This document shows positions 4,755 to 5,157 of a DNA stretch of 5,157 nucleotides, piece by piece. The notes under the pieces are model-generated. The model was not told the origin of the DNA. It searched no databases and saw only the letters and a program-made list of their open reading frames with translations. The first letter of the stretch is position 1; each line of letters opens with the position of its first letter. The position numbers and the translations under genes were made by a program. The DNA comes from Chloroflexota bacterium (GTDB lineage: Bacteria; Chloroflexota; Anaerolineae; Anaerolineales; UBA11858). The stretch spans positions 1 through 5,157 of the forward strand of contig DOTA01000202.1 of the NCBI GenBank assembly GCA_003513015.1, written 5' to 3'.

Positions 4755-5157
4755 ATGCCAGAAACCAAAACCCAAATCCAAAGAAAAATTTGCATGCTCG
4801 GGGATTTTTCGGTCGGAAAAACCAGCCTGGTTGAACGCTTCGTTTACAACCGCTTTGATGACCGTTATCTGAGCACCATTGGAGTGAAAATTTCGCGCAA
4901 ATCCGTTGAATTGGATGCTGACCGCACCATTCACTTGCTCGTTTGGGATTTGGCCGGGGGCGAAGAGTTTTCAGGCAGCCAGGGCAGCTACCTGCGAGGT
5001 GCGGCAGGGGCTTTGCTGGTTTGTGATTTGACCCGTAAAGAGACATTAAGTTTGGTTGAGGCGTATGCTACCCAACTGCACGATATTCAACCGGGCGCAA
5101 AGATCGTAGTGGTGGCGAATAAATGCGATCTGACCGAGCAGCGCGAGATCAGTGAGG
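4755..5157 (+). CDS. Bacterial Ras/Rab-like small GTPase, 3'-truncated by window edge
   Basis: A P-loop GTPase of the Ras superfamily; 134 residues are visible and a few tens more are expected. G1 is GDFSVGKTS (residues 16-24), switch I has Thr41 (STIGVK), G3 is WDLAGGEEF (64-72), and G4 is NKCD (122-125). G5 (SAK-like) lies outside the window. Two positions differ from eukaryotic Ras: the Gly12 equivalent is Phe18 and the catalytic Gln61 equivalent is Gly69. To my knowledge similar substitutions occur in other bacterial Rab-like GTPases (for example GAFAVGKT and DLAGEDEF forms). No C-terminal prenylation can be judged. The start ATG follows a clear extended -10 promoter by about 27 nt but has only a weak Shine-Dalgarno. 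The gene is divergent from the cyclase-kinase-regulator operon, which suggests a shared signalling role. Confidence 0.92.
   Translation, partial: MPETKTQIQRKICMLGDFSVGKTSLVERFVYNRFDDRYLSTIGVKISRKSVELDADRTIHLLVWDLAGGEEFSGSQGSYLRGAAGALLVCDLTRKETLSLVEAYATQLHDIQPGAKIVVVANKCDLTEQREISE

Noticed and set aside
4575..4934. Minus-strand open frame of 119 codons across the GTPase gene and the repeat
   Set aside because: It runs antisense to the GTPase coding region, whose motifs are unmistakable, and its 3' part is only the palindromic repeat read through. No recognisable protein pattern.

Overview
The window reads as part of a bacterial chromosome rich in signal transduction. Gene content suggests a Chloroflexota (Anaerolineae-like) or similar environmental bacterium: a bacterial Ras/Rab-like GTPase, a PAS-like/class III cyclase, a NarL-type two-component pair, and small LysM and DUF-type proteins, with moderate GC and short intergenic palindromes. 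The assignment rests on gene content and resemblance only; no rRNA or marker gene is present.

Layout. Positions 1-444 (+) hold the end of a DinB-like metal-binding protein whose start lies left of the window. It converges on a minus-strand block of six genes that fills most of the window. Read in the direction of transcription (right to left) the block is: an adenylate-cyclase-type protein with an N-terminal PAS-like sensor (4564-3521), a histidine kinase (3517-2372), a NarL/FixJ response regulator (2363-1704), a strong intrinsic terminator (1680-1659), then a second set of a degenerate receiver protein (1561-1088), a 65-residue protein (1056-859) and a LysM protein (859-617), ending at a second terminator (478-444). 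At the right edge a Ras-like small GTPase (4755-5157, +, cut by the window edge) is divergent from the cyclase.

How they may work together. Cyclase, kinase and regulator are 3 nt apart or adjoin at a stop/start junction, so they form one operon. The cyclase and kinase share the same N-terminal sensor-plus-linker (FPE motif, then QQRNEL at almost identical residue positions), which suggests both outputs, cAMP and phosphotransfer, are driven by the same kind of input. The divergent GTPase is a plausible upstream or downstream partner. This GTPase/cyclase/kinase arrangement is the most interesting part of the window.

Non-coding parts. Two intergenic regions (about 484-618 and 4585-4681) carry diverged copies of one imperfect palindromic repeat. 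Copy 1 contains an extra 34-nt hairpin. The cyclase/GTPase gap also holds a clear extended -10 promoter for the GTPase. No tRNA, rRNA, CRISPR array, transposase or attachment site was seen.
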